A DNA stretch of 64,000 nucleotides from Oscillospiraceae bacterium. Its GTDB lineage: Bacteria > Bacillota > Clostridia > Oscillospirales > Ruminococcaceae. Location: contig CADASU010000003.1 in the NCBI GenBank assembly GCA_902790675.1, positions 56,213-120,212 of the forward strand, read 5' to 3'. A model generated the notes under the pieces. The model did not search any database and was not told where the DNA came from. It saw nothing but the letters and a program-made list of their open reading frames with translations. Each line of letters opens with the position of its first letter. The stretch's first letter is position 1. Below, piece by piece: positions 7,955 to 15,756 of the stretch. The position numbers and the translations under genes are program-made.

Positions 7955-9238
7955 ATGGAAAGAGCAGTTATAAAAGACGAAAAATTAAATGAAAAATATA
8001 TTAAGTTAAAACATAAAACTGGTCTTACAGTTTTATTATATCCTATGGAAGGCTATTCAACTTCTACCGCCATTTTTGCTACTAAATATGGTTCAATAGA
8101 CAGAACATTTAAAAAGAGCACAAGCCCTGAATTCACCACAGTTCCAGATGGAATAGCTCATTATTTAGAACATAAACTTTTTGAAAATGAAGATGGTGTA
8201 GATACGTTTGAGCTTTTTTCTAAAACAGGCGCTTCGGCCAATGCATATACATCGTTTGATAGGACTGCATATTACTTTTCTTGTATGGATAATTTTGATG
8301 AATCACTTAAGATTTTATTGAATTTTGTACAAAAGCCTTATTTTACGGATGAAACTGTTCAAAAAGAGCAGGGAATTATTGGACAAGAAATAAAAATGTA
8401 TGAAGATGATGCGGATTGGAGAGTTTTTTTCAATTGTCTTGAAAATATGTACCATAATGTGGCGGTAAATGTAAATATTGCAGGAACCGTTGAGTCTATT
8501 TCGAAAATAGATAAAGAAGTGCTATATAAGTGCTACAATACTTTTTATAATATGAACAATATGGTTCTTGCAATAGCGGGGTCTTTCGATGTTGATTCAG
8601 TAATTAATATTATTAACTCTGAAATCAAAGATAACAGTCCAGTTGAAATAGAAAGAAAAGTTGAAAGCGAGCCTAATAATGTAGTAAGGTCTATCTCTGA
8701 AATTTCTCTCCCTGTTTCTATGCCGCAGTTTTGTATAGGATACAAACTGAATGCTTTTAGTGGATTAGAAATGGTAAAAGAGGAGATGATATATCAACTA
8801 ATATGTGAGCTACTAATTGGAGAAGGCTCTGAGTTTTATAAAGATTTATATGATAGCGGGCTTGTTGCGGGAGGCAACGTAAGTTACGAAGTTTTTTGTG
8901 GAGAAGGATTTTTTTCATTAATATTTAGTGGAGAATCTTCTAGCCCGAAAGAAGTTTTGAGTAAGTTAAATTATGAAATAGAAAGAAAAATTAAGACTGG
9001 CTTTGAAAAAGCAGAAGTTGAACGTGTGAAAAACGCGTTATATGGCTATTGTATAGGTTGTTTCAATTCCCCTAATAGTGTTGCTAAGGAAGCTTTGAAT
9101 TCATTTATTTTTAATTACGATATATATGACAAGTTAAAGATTTTAGAAGAGGTGAATGCTGAAGATATTAATAATAAATTAAAATTAATCAATATAGATA
9201 ATTCAACACTTTCTATTGTTAGTCCTTTAAAAAATTAA
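7955..9238 (+). CDS. yfmH: M16 zinc metallopeptidase, YfmH type
   Basis: 427 residues with the inverted zinc motif HYLEH at about residue 69 (GIAHYLEHKLFE) and a downstream glutamate region (EQGIIGQEIKMYEDD) that supplies the third zinc ligand in M16 enzymes. A strong GGAGGG ribosome binding site overlaps the end of yfmF. Expected to act as a heterodimer or paired lobe with YfmF. Role in the cell is not settled for this family. Confidence 0.9.
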   Translation: MERAVIKDEKLNEKYIKLKHKTGLTVLLYPMEGYSTSTAIFATKYGSIDRTFKKSTSPEFTTVPDGIAHYLEHKLFENEDGVDTFELFSKTGASANAYTSFDRTAYYFSCMDNFDESLKILLNFVQKPYFTDETVQKEQGIIGQEIKMYEDDADWRVFFNCLENMYHNVAVNVNIAGTVESISKIDKEVLYKCYNTFYNMNNMVLAIAGSFDVDSVINIINSEIKDNSPVEIERKVESEPNNVVRSISEISLPVSMPQFCIGYKLNAFSGLEMVKEEMIYQLICELLIGEGSEFYKDLYDSGLVAGGNVSYEVFCGEGFFSLIFSGESSSPKEVLSKLNYEIERKIKTGFEKAEVERVKNALYGYCIGCFNSPNSVAKEALNSFIFNYDIYDKLKILEEVNAEDINNKLKLINIDNSTLSIVSPLKN

Positions 9239-9269
9239 ACTGTTATATTTATATTAAATTTAAATAAAA

Positions 9270-9308
9270 ATCATGTGCAAATATCAATTATTTACACATG
9301 ATTTTTTG
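9270..9308 (+). terminator. Terminator after yfmFH
   Basis: Outer stem ATCATGTG (9270-9277) pairs with CACATGAT (9295-9302), further pairing inside, then a run of T. Confidence 0.75.
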
Positions 9309-9333
9309 CGCAATATGTGTTAAATGTGAATAG

Positions 9334-9370
9334 TTAACAAATTATTAACAAAAATTTAATAATTTGTTAA
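9334..9370. repeat. 15-bp perfect inverted repeat upstream of the transglutaminase-like gene
   Basis: TTAACAAATTATTAA (9334-9348) and its exact reverse complement (9356-9370) flank a 7-base spacer. There is no T run after it, and it sits 65 bases ahead of the next gene, so an operator or leader hairpin is likelier than a terminator. Confidence 0.6.
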
Positions 9371-9434
9371 TAATTTGATTGTATTGTTGAGTCCGAACGT
9401 TCAAAAAATATTGGAATAGAGGAAAATAATTAAA

Positions 9435-10718
9435 ATGTTTGGATTTAACTTAAAAAGAAAACTATGGAAAATTTTGGTTTTTATTACAACTTTTTTGGTT
9501 TTTGCTAATATGAGTTTAATGAATTGTTTTGCTAATCCAGATGATACTGCGGCCAGTATGTTTAGTGAATATGTTATTGAACAATTCGATCAAATCACAA
9601 AGAAAAGCAAGGGTTCATATGTTGAAATTTTTGATGATGATATTTGTAATTATGAAAAAACAATTTTCAGATATGATGATCGGCATAGTTTAATAGAAGA
9701 TAGCATTTGTGAGAGAGAAGTTTATAATGATATTAAAAAAACAGTTGATAGTTTGATATCGAAAATTGATAAATCAAATGATCTTGAAAAAGCGTCAGTA
9801 ATATATAAATGGGTTGCTGAAAATATAAATTATGATCATGATTCACAGGAATTGCCAGAAATGGCAACACAAAATGCGTTTTGTGCTTTTAAATATAAAA
9901 AAGCTGTATGTGCAGGGTATTCATGTTTGTTGCAAATGATGATGAAACTAGCTAATATTCCTTGTGGATATGTTTCATCCATTGCTAATTCAAAGACTAA
10001 CAGGCAAAATAAAGAGCTAAATGTTGATATAAAAAATTATGAGAAAGATAGAGTAGCACATGCTTTTAATGTGATTTATTTGAAAGATGAAACAAATCAA
10101 AGAACGGGATGGACTTTGATTGATTCGACTTGGGCATCTGATAAATTACATCAGCCAAATAGTTTAAAAGATAAAAATGAGATATTTGAAAAATTTTTTC
10201 CTGCACTTAATAAGAATACATCTTTTAAAGACGCTAACGAAATTTTAATTAATATGAAAGATCATAAAATAAAATGTATAAAGTGCAATAGTGATATTTT
10301 GAATTGTAGTGTTAGTTATGGGAATGATAATATATGGATGACTTCGGATGAATCAAATTTGAAATTAATGTATATTCCGTGGGGACCGCAAATATCTATG
10401 GACTCTGATGATGAGGACATTGAAGAAGAAATAAAAAGCTCAAATGAATATAAAATTATAATAACTGAAGACTTATCTAAATTCAAAGTTCCCATTTTCT
10501 TTTACAAAAATGAAGAGGCATTTAATTATGCAAAAGAGGTTATTATTGAAGGTAATGTAGAAATAGATTTCAATGAAAGTAAAAGCAATATATTAAAGGA
10601 AATAAAAGATAAATTAAACTTTGAAAAATCAAACAAATATAAGTTTGATGAAAAAGACAAAAATAAAATATTAGATAAAGTAACTGGTGAAGAAGTTTTC
10701 GACTTTAGTAAAAAATAA
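9435..10718 (+). CDS. Secreted transglutaminase-like superfamily protein
   Basis: 427 residues. Residues 1-33 look like a signal peptide (basic start, hydrophobic core, FANPDD junction). A papain-like transglutaminase core spans about residues 120-235: catalytic Cys in KAVCAGYSCLLQ, His in VAHAFNVIY and Asp in TLIDSTWAS. Such domains in extracellular bacterial proteins cross-link or cleave proteins, or process peptidoglycan-linked peptides. The C-terminal 130 residues are charged and Lys-rich and match nothing I recognise. The gene is a single unit between two terminators. Activity is inferred from the intact Cys-His-Asp set. Confidence 0.85.
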   Translation: MFGFNLKRKLWKILVFITTFLVFANMSLMNCFANPDDTAASMFSEYVIEQFDQITKKSKGSYVEIFDDDICNYEKTIFRYDDRHSLIEDSICEREVYNDIKKTVDSLISKIDKSNDLEKASVIYKWVAENINYDHDSQELPEMATQNAFCAFKYKKAVCAGYSCLLQMMMKLANIPCGYVSSIANSKTNRQNKELNVDIKNYEKDRVAHAFNVIYLKDETNQRTGWTLIDSTWASDKLHQPNSLKDKNEIFEKFFPALNKNTSFKDANEILINMKDHKIKCIKCNSDILNCSVSYGNDNIWMTSDESNLKLMYIPWGPQISMDSDDEDIEEEIKSSNEYKIIITEDLSKFKVPIFFYKNEEAFNYAKEVIIEGNVEIDFNESKSNILKEIKDKLNFEKSNKYKFDEKDKNKILDKVTGEEVFDFSKK

Positions 10719-10732
10719 TAAGATATGAATAA

Positions 10733-10770
10733 AAAAGATCTGGATATTTATTATATTCTGGTCTTTTTTT
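10733..10770 (+). terminator. Terminator after the transglutaminase-like gene
   Basis: A 15-base stem (10733-10747 with 10753-10767; one mismatch, two G-U pairs) is followed by T. Confidence 0.7.
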
Positions 10771-10839
10771 ATTGTAGAATTGTGTTATAATTGTATTTGA
10801 AAAAAATATATGACAATAATTATAGAAAGGTGCTTGTAA

Positions 10840-11700
10840 ATGAATTGGGTTGGTTTTCCAAAATTGGGAATAGATAAAATAAATATTTCTCCATATATTA
10901 ATGTTTTTGGATTTAATATTTATTGGTATGGTGTAATTATTGCTTTAGGAATGTCTCTTGCTGTTTTATATGCTTTTTTTAATGCTAATAAGTTTGGTGT
11001 TGATAAAAATAAAATGATTGATGTTGTAATCGTTGGAATAGTTTGTGGAATAGTTGGAGCGAGGATATATTATGTTATATTTAGTTTAGATAATTTTTCA
11101 GATAATTTTTGGAAAATTTTTGATTTAAGAACTGGTGGTTTGGCCATATATGGTGGAATAATATTTGCATTTGCATCTGGATTTTTAGTATGTAGATATA
11201 AAAAAATTAAATTTTTACCTTTAGCAGATATGACTAGCATTGGTTTTTTGTTGGGGCAAGGAATAGGAAGATGGGGCAACTTTATGAATATAGAAGCATA
11301 TGGATCTCATACTGATTTGCCGTGGGGGATGACTTCTAATGAAATACCAATTAATATTCAACCAGTTCATCCTACCTTTTTATATGAATCTATATGGTGT
11401 ATTTTAGGCTTTATTTTATTTAATTTATTACTTCGATATAGAAAATTTGATGGTCAAGTTGTGCTTATGTATATGGCGTGGTATGGCTTTGAAAGGTTTT
11501 TTGTAGAAGGCCTTAGAACAGATAGTTTGTGGCTTGTTCCTAATGTTATTAGAGTATCTCAACTTATATCAATAATTTTATTTATTGTTTCAGTAATATT
11601 ATTAATTTATATACAGTTTTTTTATATTAAAAAGCATGGAGATAGGGAATATCTTTATGTAAATACCAATGAGTGGAAAGAAAGTTTATTAAAAAAATAA
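10840..11700 (+). CDS. lgt: Prolipoprotein diacylglyceryl transferase
   Basis: 286 residues, a multi-pass inner membrane enzyme that attaches diacylglycerol from phosphatidylglycerol to the lipobox cysteine of lipoproteins. The Lgt signature GRWGNFMNIEAYG is at about residue 144, and HPTFLYESIW and RFFVEGLRTDSLW follow. AGAAAGG precedes ATG 10840. One substrate is probably the small lipoprotein at 25082-25591. Confidence 0.95.
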   Translation: MNWVGFPKLGIDKINISPYINVFGFNIYWYGVIIALGMSLAVLYAFFNANKFGVDKNKMIDVVIVGIVCGIVGARIYYVIFSLDNFSDNFWKIFDLRTGGLAIYGGIIFAFASGFLVCRYKKIKFLPLADMTSIGFLLGQGIGRWGNFMNIEAYGSHTDLPWGMTSNEIPINIQPVHPTFLYESIWCILGFILFNLLLRYRKFDGQVVLMYMAWYGFERFFVEGLRTDSLWLVPNVIRVSQLISIILFIVSVILLIYIQFFYIKKHGDREYLYVNTNEWKESLLKK

Positions 11701-11722
11701 AATGATTTAGGGGTGTTTTGTT

Positions 11723-12574
11723 TTGGCTAATATAATTAATGGTAAATTGATTGCAAATCAGGTGAAAAACAATGTTAAATTAGAGGTTGATAAATTAAAA
11801 GAGTCTGGAATAGAAGTTTGTTTGGCTGTTGTATTAGTGGGTAATGATCCTGCATCTAAGGTGTATGTTAGGAATAAGAAGTTGGCCTGTGATAAAGTTG
11901 GAATTATATCAAAAGAAATACTTTTTGATGAAAATATTTCTCAAAATGAGCTAGTTTCTGCTATAAAAGATTTAAATAATGATAATAAAATTAATGGAAT
12001 ATTAGTTCAGCTTCCTTTGCCTAGGCACTTAGATGAAAAAGAAATTATTCGATCAATAGACCCTGTTAAAGATGTTGATGCTTTTCACCCAGTTAATGTT
12101 GGGAAAATCATGATTGGAGAGTATGATTTTTTACCATGCACACCAGCAGGAATAGTAGATCTTATAGATTCTACAGGAGTGGATATATGTGGCAAAAATT
12201 GCGTTGTTGTTGGCAGAAGCAACATTGTTGGAAAACCGATGGCGATGCTGCTTACAAATAGAAGTGGAACTGTTACTGTTTGCCATTCAAAAACGAATAA
12301 ATTAATTGAATTTACGAAAAAAGCGGATATTTTAGTTGCAGCAGTGGGAGTTGCTAATTTTATTAATGCTGACATGATTAAACCTGGCGCAGTTGTTATT
12401 GATGTAGGAATAAATCGAATGCAAGATGGTAAATTGTGCGGAGATGTTGATTTTGCAAGTGCTGAAAAAGTTGCGGGCTATATTACTCCTGTTCCAGGTG
12501 GAGTTGGGCCTATGACGATAGCTAAATTAATGGAAAATACTTTAAGAGCAGCTAAGAAGCAGAATTCAATTTAA
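11723..12574 (+). CDS. folD: Bifunctional methylenetetrahydrofolate dehydrogenase/cyclohydrolase
   Basis: 283 residues from TTG 11723 with AGGGGTG upstream. FolD interconverts methylene-, methenyl- and formyl-tetrahydrofolate, supplying one-carbon units for purines and formyl-Met. Motifs seen: KVYVRNKKLACDKVGI with the catalytic Lys, GILVQLPLPRHLD, the NADP-binding VVVGRSNIVGKPMA, and the C-terminal TPVPGGVGPMTIA. Gap to lgt is 22 bases. Confidence 0.96.
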   Translation: MANIINGKLIANQVKNNVKLEVDKLKESGIEVCLAVVLVGNDPASKVYVRNKKLACDKVGIISKEILFDENISQNELVSAIKDLNNDNKINGILVQLPLPRHLDEKEIIRSIDPVKDVDAFHPVNVGKIMIGEYDFLPCTPAGIVDLIDSTGVDICGKNCVVVGRSNIVGKPMAMLLTNRSGTVTVCHSKTNKLIEFTKKADILVAAVGVANFINADMIKPGAVVIDVGINRMQDGKLCGDVDFASAEKVAGYITPVPGGVGPMTIAKLMENTLRAAKKQNSI

Positions 12575-12580
12575 TGTTAT

Positions 12581-12609
12581 TTGACATTTTTGTTGTTTTA
12601 TGGTAACAT
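12581..12609 (+). promoter_or_regulatory. Promoter of the rplU-prp-rpmA operon
   Basis: Perfect TTGACA (12581-12586), 17-base spacer, TAACAT (12604-12609). It predicts transcription from about 12616, just ahead of the structured leader. Confidence 0.7.
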
Positions 12610-12615
12610 TATTAA

Positions 12616-12685
12616 TACCGCATGCTGTGGGTATAAGTGTATTTTTTTACCACCTACTGCAGCGAGATTATGAATAAGTGAGGAA
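12616..12685 (+). ncRNA. Structured 5' leader of rplU, resembling the L21 leader
   Basis: The roughly 75-base untranslated leader can fold a stem in which GCTG (after 12620) pairs with CAGC near 12662 and GGGTA pairs with TACC, closing a T-rich loop. Position directly before L21 and this shape recall the L21 leader (Rfam RF00559), which is believed to bind excess L21. I matched it by eye only. Confidence 0.45.
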
Positions 12686-12690
12686 TATTT

Positions 12691-13002
12691 ATGTACGCAG
12701 TAATTGAAACTGGTGGAAAACAATATCGTGTTAGTGTTGGCGATGTAGTTTATATTGAAAAACTAGGTGTTGAAGATGGCGCTGACTTTTCTTTCGACAA
12801 GGTTATTGCTGTTGGTAAAGACGATGGAATAGTTCTAGGTTCTCCATATGTTGAGGGAGCTAGCGTTTCTGCTAAGGTTGTTAAGAACGGAAAAAAGAAA
12901 AAGATAACTGTCTTTACATACAGGCCTAAAAAAGACTCGAAGAGAAAGATGGGCCATAGGCAGCCATATACTAAAGTTGAAATAAAATCTATAGATGCAT
13001 AA
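12691..13002 (+). CDS. rplU: 50S ribosomal protein L21
   Basis: 103 residues, normal length, starting [14 protein letters not shown], which is diagnostic for L21, and with the C-terminal [17 protein letters not shown]. It binds 23S rRNA in the large subunit. The stop shares a base with the start of prp, giving translational coupling. Confidence 0.98.
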   Translation: MYAVIETGGKQYRVSVGDVVYIEKLGVEDGADFSFDKVIAVGKDDGIVLGSPYVEGASVSAKVVKNGKKKKITVFTYRPKKDSKRKMGHRQPYTKVEIKSIDA

Positions 13003-13319
13003 TGATTGAAGCTAAGTTTTTCTATTCAAAAGATGGTTGTTGTGCTGGATTTGAAATTTGCGGGCACTCTGGCTTTGCTGATTCTGGGTCTGATATTGTT
13101 TGCTCGGCAGTTTCTTGTGCGGTTCAGATGTGCTGCAATGGCGTTACTGAAGTAGTTGGAGCTTGTGCTGACGTTTTTGTAGATTCAGACACTGTTTCTA
13201 TGAAAATTGAAGATAATGATGAGAGAGTTCAGGTTTTGCTGGAGTCGCTAAAACTGGAACTGAGTCTTTTGGAAGAAAATTATCGTAAAAATATATCATT
13301 GTGTGTATTGGAGGTATAA
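13002..13319 (+). CDS. prp: Ribosomal-processing cysteine protease Prp
   Basis: 105 residues, YsxB/Prp family, encoded in the usual place between L21 and L27. The catalytic His (CGHSGF, about residue 22) and Cys ([12 protein letters not shown], about residue 34) are both present. In Firmicutes, Prp removes the N-terminal extension of L27. Start ATGATTGAA overlaps the rplU stop. Confidence 0.93.
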   Translation: MIEAKFFYSKDGCCAGFEICGHSGFADSGSDIVCSAVSCAVQMCCNGVTEVVGACADVFVDSDTVSMKIEDNDERVQVLLESLKLELSLLEENYRKNISLCVLEV

Positions 13320-13323
13320 AATT

Positions 13324-13602
13324 ATGTTATTAATTAGTTTACAACATTTTGCTCATAAAAAAGGAGTAGGTTCTACTAAGAATGGTAGAGATTCTGAGTC
13401 CAAACGTCTTGGAGTTAAAAGAGCAGATGGTCAGTTTGTTTTAGCTGGAAATATTTTAGTTAGACAAAGAGGAACTCATATTCATCCAGGTGAAAATGTG
13501 GGACGTGGTTCGGACGATACTTTATTCGCTAAAGTTAGTGGAAAAGTTAAGTTTGAACGTTTAGGTCGTAGCAGAAAAAAAGTTAGTGTTTACGCTGGTT
13601 GA
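13324..13602 (+). CDS. rpmA: 50S ribosomal protein L27 precursor
   Basis: 92 residues. The start at ATG 13324 follows a GGAGG; a GTG at 13303 would put that site inside the gene. The protein begins [20 protein letters not shown]. The first nine residues match the Firmicute extension cut by Prp, but the usual LQFFA site reads LQHFA here. The rest ([17 protein letters not shown] and [14 protein letters not shown]) is ordinary L27, which reaches the peptidyl-transferase centre. Confidence 0.97.
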   Translation: MLLISLQHFAHKKGVGSTKNGRDSESKRLGVKRADGQFVLAGNILVRQRGTHIHPGENVGRGSDDTLFAKVSGKVKFERLGRSRKKVSVYAG

Positions 13603-13695
13603 TTAATGTGGATTTATTGGTCTCGGGATAATTTTTTCTCGGGGCTTTTCTATATTATTTAATTTTTATATGTTTAATAAGATCAGGAGAAATGT

Positions 13696-14958
13696 ATGTT
13701 TGTTGATTTAGTAAAAATTAAAATAAAAGCTGGTGATGGTGGAGATGGAGCGGTTGCGTTTCACCGTGAAAAATATGTAGCAGCTGGCGGGCCAGATGGT
13801 GGAGATGGTGGAAAAGGCGGAGATATTATATTTGTAGCGGATGATAATTTGTCTACGCTGGTTGATTTTAGATATAAAAGGAAATATGTTGCTGCTCGAG
13901 GAGAAAATGGCAAAAGAAATAATTGCTTTGGTAAAAAAGGCGATGATTTGTTAATTAGAGTGCCTAGAGGAACAATTGTTAGAGATGTTAAAACCAATGC
14001 TATTATGGCTGATATTTCAACTGACGAGAATTTTATTATTGCTAAAGGAGGCCGTGGAGGTTGGGGGAATAACCATTTTGCTAAGCCCACACGACAAATT
14101 CCTAGGTTTGCTAAGCCAGGGTTGCCAGGTGAAGAATTTGAAGTGTTTTTGGAGCTGAAGTTATTAGCAGATGTTGGATTGGTTGGTTTTCCTAATGTTG
14201 GTAAGTCCACTTTAATTTCAGTAATTTCTGCAGCCAAGCCTAAAATAGCTAATTATCATTTTACCACTTTATCGCCTGTTTTAGGTGTGGTTAAAGTGGA
14301 TCGTGGAAAGTCTTTTGTTGTTGCAGATATTCCGGGCTTGATAGAAGGAGCTAGTAGTGGAGTTGGTTTGGGGCATACTTTCTTGCGGCATATTGATCGG
14401 TGTAGATTAATTGTGCATGTGGTTGATGTTTCTGGTATAGAGGGACGTGATCCGAAAAAAGACATAGAAATTATAAACAATGAACTTGCCAGATTTGATT
14501 CGAACTTAATAAAGAAAAAGCAATTAATTGTTGCAAATAAATGTGATATTGCAACTAGAGAACAAATTGATGATTTTAAGGATTATGTAGAAAAAAATGG
14601 TTTTGTTTTTTGTGAAATTTCATCGATTACTAGGCGTGGTGTGGATTCTTTGATTAAGCTCATTTCTAAAAATTTGGATGACTTGCCACCCATTGCTACA
14701 TATACTCCTAATTATGTGAGTGTAAATAATAATTCAGATAGAACATTTAAAATTGAAATAAAAGATGGAGTATATTGCATTGAAGCTCCGTGGATGGAAA
14801 ATATTCTTCGTGGTGTTAATATGGATGATTATGAATCTTTGCAATATTTACAAAGAGTGCTTTGTGATAGTGGAATTAATGCCCAGCTTGAAAAGATGGG
14901 AATATGTGATGGAGATACTGTTAATTTGCAAGGATGGGAATTTGAATTTGTTTATTGA
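13696..14958 (+). CDS. obg: GTPase Obg (CgtA)
   Basis: 420 residues with three domains. The glycine-rich Obg fold covers 1-158. The G domain has G1 GFPNVGKST at about 164, G3 DIPGLIEGA and G4 NKCD. A C-terminal OCT domain covers about 340-420. Obg is an essential GTPase of 50S maturation and stress signalling, and it commonly follows rpmA. GGAGAA precedes ATG. Confidence 0.97.
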   Translation: MFVDLVKIKIKAGDGGDGAVAFHREKYVAAGGPDGGDGGKGGDIIFVADDNLSTLVDFRYKRKYVAARGENGKRNNCFGKKGDDLLIRVPRGTIVRDVKTNAIMADISTDENFIIAKGGRGGWGNNHFAKPTRQIPRFAKPGLPGEEFEVFLELKLLADVGLVGFPNVGKSTLISVISAAKPKIANYHFTTLSPVLGVVKVDRGKSFVVADIPGLIEGASSGVGLGHTFLRHIDRCRLIVHVVDVSGIEGRDPKKDIEIINNELARFDSNLIKKKQLIVANKCDIATREQIDDFKDYVEKNGFVFCEISSITRRGVDSLIKLISKNLDDLPPIATYTPNYVSVNNNSDRTFKIEIKDGVYCIEAPWMENILRGVNMDDYESLQYLQRVLCDSGINAQLEKMGICDGDTVNLQGWEFEFVY

Positions 14959-15378
14959 TTGGAGGAATATGCTACGTTAGGTTTGTGGAATCAAAATATA
15001 AATCCTAAGCAACTTTCGCCAGCTACTTTAGCATTTGTTGGAGATGCTGTTTTTGAGTTGTTAGTTAGAGAATATATTGTTTCTGAAAGTGGTAGTATGC
15101 CGGTAGCTAAGTTGCATAAAAAAACGGTTAAATATGTTTGTGCTGCGTGGCAATTTAAGGCATCTATTGCTTTAGAACAAATTTTGGATGAAGATGAGAT
15201 TAATATTTATCGTAGAGGCAGAAACTCTACTGGAAGCCGTATTCCTAGAAATTCAACCCCTAAGGAATATAGAGCGGCAACTGGAGTTGAGTGTTTGTTT
15301 GGATTTTTATATTTTAGTAAAAATATTGACAGACTTCATGAAATATTTAATTATATAATTAATAATGTTGATGTTTAA
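14959..15378 (+). CDS. mrnC: Mini-ribonuclease III
   Basis: Up to 139 residues. It is an RNase III catalytic domain without a dsRNA-binding domain, with LAFVGDAVFELLVREYI and a C-terminal ECLFGFLYF; the family matures 23S rRNA. The start is unclear. TTG 14959 (used here) has no ribosome binding site, and TTG 14983 lies 17 bases after a perfect GGAGG. The ATG correctly spaced from that GGAGG (14969) is in another frame and stops after three codons (ATG CTA CGT TAG). It follows obg directly. Confidence 0.88.
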   Translation: MEEYATLGLWNQNINPKQLSPATLAFVGDAVFELLVREYIVSESGSMPVAKLHKKTVKYVCAAWQFKASIALEQILDEDEINIYRRGRNSTGSRIPRNSTPKEYRAATGVECLFGFLYFSKNIDRLHEIFNYIINNVDV

Positions 15379-15413
15379 ACTAGGATATTGTAACTAATAG
15401 TTTTTTTGAACAT

Positions 15414-15464
15414 TAAAATCAAAAAGACCCATCCTTAAAAGCAGGATAGGCTTTTTGATTTTAA
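15414..15464. terminator. Bidirectional terminator after mrnC
   Basis: A 14-bp perfect outer stem (15414-15427 with 15451-15464) has A and T runs on its two sides, so it can end both mrnC and the convergent Asn-rich gene. Confidence 0.85.
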
Positions 15465-15468
15465 TATT

Positions 15469-15630
15469 TTAGTGACAATTTTGACCTGAGTTATTTGATT
15501 TATTTGTTCTTTTTTTGTTTATTGAATTTGAGTTATTCGAATTTTTGTTTTGTTGAGATTGCTTATTATTATTTTGCTCATACTCTCTTGAATTCTCATT
15601 TTGGTTATTATTTTGGTTTCTTCTATTCAT
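15469..15630 (-). CDS. Small Asn/Gln-rich hydrophilic protein
   Basis: 53 residues from an ATG with AGGAG about 10 bases upstream; a longer frame to 15741 has no ribosome binding site. By count, 20 of 53 residues are Asn and 7 are Gln, with scattered Lys, Arg and Ser, one Cys and a C-terminal His; no hydrophobic core. It has a terminator and a ribosome binding site, so it looks like a real gene. The composition recalls small spore or coat proteins but I recognise no family, so function is open. Confidence 0.6.
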   Translation of the reverse strand: MNRRNQNNNQNENSREYEQNNNKQSQQNKNSNNSNSINKKRTNKSNNSGQNCH

Positions 15631-15756
15631 CTTTTCATCACTCCTGTTATTTTTAAAATTAATATTGTTTTTGCAGAAAAAACATAAAGTTTTGAATCTG
15701 CTAATTTTATTATTTGACTTTATCGCTTTTATATTCAACATATTGGAGAGAAATTT

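Noticed and set aside
13620..13650. CTCGGG motif pair after rpmA as a terminator
   Set aside because: The two copies are direct, not inverted, so they cannot pair; no hairpin forms.
15631..15741. 37 additional N-terminal residues on the Asn-rich protein
   Set aside because: No ribosome binding site for the earlier start; AGGAG precedes the ATG at 15630.
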